A DNA stretch of 64,000 nucleotides from the NCBI GenBank assembly GCA_905221605.1, contig CAJNDS010002125.1:394809-458808 (forward strand). The letters run 5' to 3'. The translations under genes were made by a program, and so were the position numbers. The notes under the pieces were generated by a model that did no database searches, was not told the DNA's origin, and saw nothing but the letters and a program-made list of their open reading frames with translations. This DNA is from Symbiodinium natans. Lineage: Eukaryota; Sar; Dinophyceae; Suessiales; Symbiodiniaceae. Of the stretch, positions 63,301 through 64,000 are shown in pieces. Position 1 is the first letter of the stretch, and each line of letters starts with the position of its first letter.

Positions 63301-64000
63301 GCCGTAGCCTGGCAGGTTGAAGGCACAGGCCTCGTTTCGCGTGCAATTGATGACTTGCCCTGGGAAGGCTCCCGCAACGGTCAGGTACCCAGCCGTTGCC
63401 GTAAAGTCCTCTTCGGACTGGCAGTTCTGGGTCTCCTGGTCCAAGGGGGAGTCGAAGCCTGCGCAGTAGCACAACTTCCAAGAGCCTCCATAGGGAAGCT
63501 CCTCAGGCATAAACTGAAGAAACTTGTCCACGCCCACCTGGGCTTGTTCAGGGCAGGCGCGGGGTCGCTGTTGCGGGGTGGCTACAAAAGGTGGAGCCTG
63601 GGAGTGTTGCAGGCGCAATCCAAAAAAAAAACAAGGACCGAAAAACCCAAGCAAAGCTGAGCCCGCCTGCTTCCCAGCCGTTCCGCCCGCGACTGCAGGA
63701 TCAGCAGCAGTCGCACCACAAGTGCCATCAGAGCTCACCAGGATCACCCGATCGCTGCCGTAGCTCAGGCCGATGCCTCCCTCAATGGGGCCGATCACAC
63801 AGCTTGGCTGCTGATTCGCGACGCAAGTGGCGTTGAAGCCCAGCGTCTGTGGCCCACGGATCGTCAGCAAGCCAGCCTCAGACACGAAGTGCGTGGCGTC
63901 ACTGCAGCCATCGGCGTTGCCAAAAGGGCACCAGCACATTCTGTAGGTACCCACGGCCGCCTGAACCGTGTCCACGACACCCCACGAAAACGTCGTCCCA
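54322..64000 (-). CDS. Giant extracellular Cys-repeat protein with C-terminal polytopic membrane domain (5' end outside window)
   Basis: Minus-strand gene open to the right edge. In order: four Cys modules with cores GTYRMCWC, SWKLCYC, AFVICFC and IFKVCYC, alternating with C-rich strands (SCGRGGRCTLEITG, CTRNEACAFNLPG); a long beta-rich region (61.3-62.7 kb); exons 61,201-about 61,040, 60,189-60,710, 59,517-60,084, about 58,990-59,332; exon about 57,920-58,880 with a putative Ig motif (LPAGLSIDVNTGEISGIP); SEA-like exons 57.64-56.6 kb (RFDLVVLMPFAEYSAQKENF, then DLVDILDVKD and GAIEFTMSFSVEP); about 56,140-56,230 (LFYQSDLVMLNKVVSE); and a last exon, about 55,606-54,322, with about six membrane helices (LLQDIPLLLVQLYVW) and an acidic tail ending at a stop at 54,322. 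Joins at 61.2, 60.1, 59.4, 56.8 and 56.1/55.6 kb keep frame. It is probably a large cell-surface receptor or adhesin; no named family fits the full architecture. Confidence 0.7.
56058..56124. repeat. Introner-like element, family E
   Basis: AAGGACTGTTAGTATAAGG then GGGAACATCCCAACCTTA, matching 33,121-33,200. It lies in the giant gene intron between the exons at 56.14 and 55.61 kb. Confidence 0.65.
56268..56340. repeat. Telomeric tract in giant gene intron
   Basis: About nine TTTAGGG units next to the exon at about 56,140-56,230. Confidence 0.9.
56465..56543. repeat. Introner-like element, family D
   Basis: TTAGGGGTACCTT, then AAGGGAATCCTACTATTTGG, then GGTCCCTTATTTTC: the most complete member. 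Inverted ends AAGGGA/TCCCTT are weak. It lies in a giant gene intron. Confidence 0.7.
57020..57110. repeat. Telomeric array in giant gene intron
   Basis: About twelve TTTAGGG units between exons at 56.9 and 57.4 kb. Confidence 0.95.
57449..57584 (-). repeat. Telomeric-repeat intron flanked by a 20-bp direct repeat of exon sequence
   Basis: 57,449-57,468 (GCTCCTTGTCAAAGCTCTCC) and 57,565-57,584 (same with one T for C) flank 96 bp that consist only of CCCTAAA and close variants. In gene sense both copies encode FDKE within the same reading frame, so removal of 116 bp anywhere in the repeat restores one open frame (KEN/S-FDKE-LIREL). 116 is not a multiple of 3 and the tract has stops, so it must be spliced for the gene to work. 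Confidence 0.8.
57680..57910. repeat. Intron made of about four tandem 55-60 bp units
   Basis: Units contain GGTACC, TTATTACATA or AATACATAATTTCC, AAGGG and TATATAGGGGATATAGGGGA. They fill the whole intron between the exons ending at 57,920 and starting near 57,655, so the intron itself is a small tandem array. Confidence 0.75.
59333..59516 (-). other. 184-bp intron with GT-AG borders in the giant gene
   Basis: Donor GGCCAG|GTCTTTG and acceptor CAACCTAG|GTTCCGG join NGQ to VPAIANGTG in frame. It contains a GA-rich tract. It shows that canonical GT donors coexist with GC and GA donors in the same genes. Confidence 0.65.
60085..60188 (-). repeat. Complete 104-bp intron, family B element, GA donor
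   Basis: In gene sense the intron begins GAATCTTTGTC and ends CTGAACTAG, joined to exon GAATACG; joining gives GTGGATGC then GAATACGGTC in frame (VDANTVFPT). The exon-side GAAT word occurs at both borders. Inside, GTTGGGTAACAT and ACTATCCCAAC are inversely related. 60,136-60,185 matches 140-189 at 45 of 50 bases. Confidence 0.75.
61202..61305 (-). repeat. Complete 104-bp intron, family A element, GT donor
   Basis: Donor TCCCAG|GTAGGAAAGG, acceptor CCTCAAG|GACATATC; joining gives LLAQDSQ then DISVTPEPAF in frame. The interior has inverted ends (GGGGGACCC against GGGTCCCC) and matches 2,631-2,740 in gene 1 along its length. Confidence 0.8.
63545..63690 (-). other. Probable stop-free in-frame intron in the giant gene
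   Basis: About 145 bp between the conserved-looking segments ending ATAADPAVAG and starting VGVDKFLQFMPEELP lack the Cys-module pattern, contain a T-run (gene sense) and end CAAGCCCAG|GTGGGC. It is open in frame, so it would be read through by gene callers as protein. Confidence 0.5.

Overview
The window reads as nuclear DNA of a dinoflagellate (or a very close alveolate). Evidence: (1) dozens of interstitial (TTTAGGG)n / (CCCTAAA)n tracts of the plant/alveolate telomere type; (2) exons joined by introns with GC, GA or GT donors and a repeated AG|G at both borders; (3) the two intronless gene types carry a motif like the 3' half of the dinoflagellate spliced leader 30-60 nt before the ATG; (4) three head-to-tail copies of an intronless gene; (5) every gene I can support lies on the minus strand. 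The species cannot be named from sequence alone.

Most of the apparently empty, telomere-repeat-rich DNA is intron. Small minus-strand exons (about 25-100 nt) lie between the repeat tracts and can be joined in frame. From right to left, in transcription order: 64,000-54,322, a giant extracellular and membrane protein gene (5' end outside the window), with Cys-rich modules, a putative Ig domain, a SEA-like region and a C-terminal polytopic membrane exon; 54.1-52.8 kb, coding fragments and a signal-peptide first exon; 50.8-36.6 kb, an EF-hand protein gene with many small exons; 43,451-38,416, three tandem copies (1,695-bp unit) of a 373-aa secreted protein gene, all inside one intron of the EF-hand gene; 36,029-18,971, the glucosidase II beta subunit gene (LDLa modules, acidic coiled coil, MRH domain, C-terminal LDEL), with an in-frame duplicated exon pair; 18.65-11.9 kb, an unrecognised multi-exon gene; 11,762-10,719, an intronless SLC35B2/B3-like nucleotide-sulfate/sugar transporter; 9.6-7.1 kb, an unrecognised gene of tiny exons; 3,403 to below 886, a secreted-protein gene running off the left side.

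Functionally the set leans to the secretory pathway: ER glycoprotein quality control (glucosidase II beta), a Golgi-type transporter and several signal-peptide proteins. This may be chance, since dinoflagellate neighbours need not be related.

The most unusual feature is the intron content. At least six families of short elements (about 60-115 bp, some with inverted ends) recur in introns of different genes, and two of them make up complete 104-bp introns. Another intron is a pure telomeric-repeat tract flanked by a 19-of-20 direct repeat of coding sequence. Together these look like introner-type intron gain, plus a telomere-repeat-insertion route to new introns. All exon joins were made by eye and need transcript evidence.
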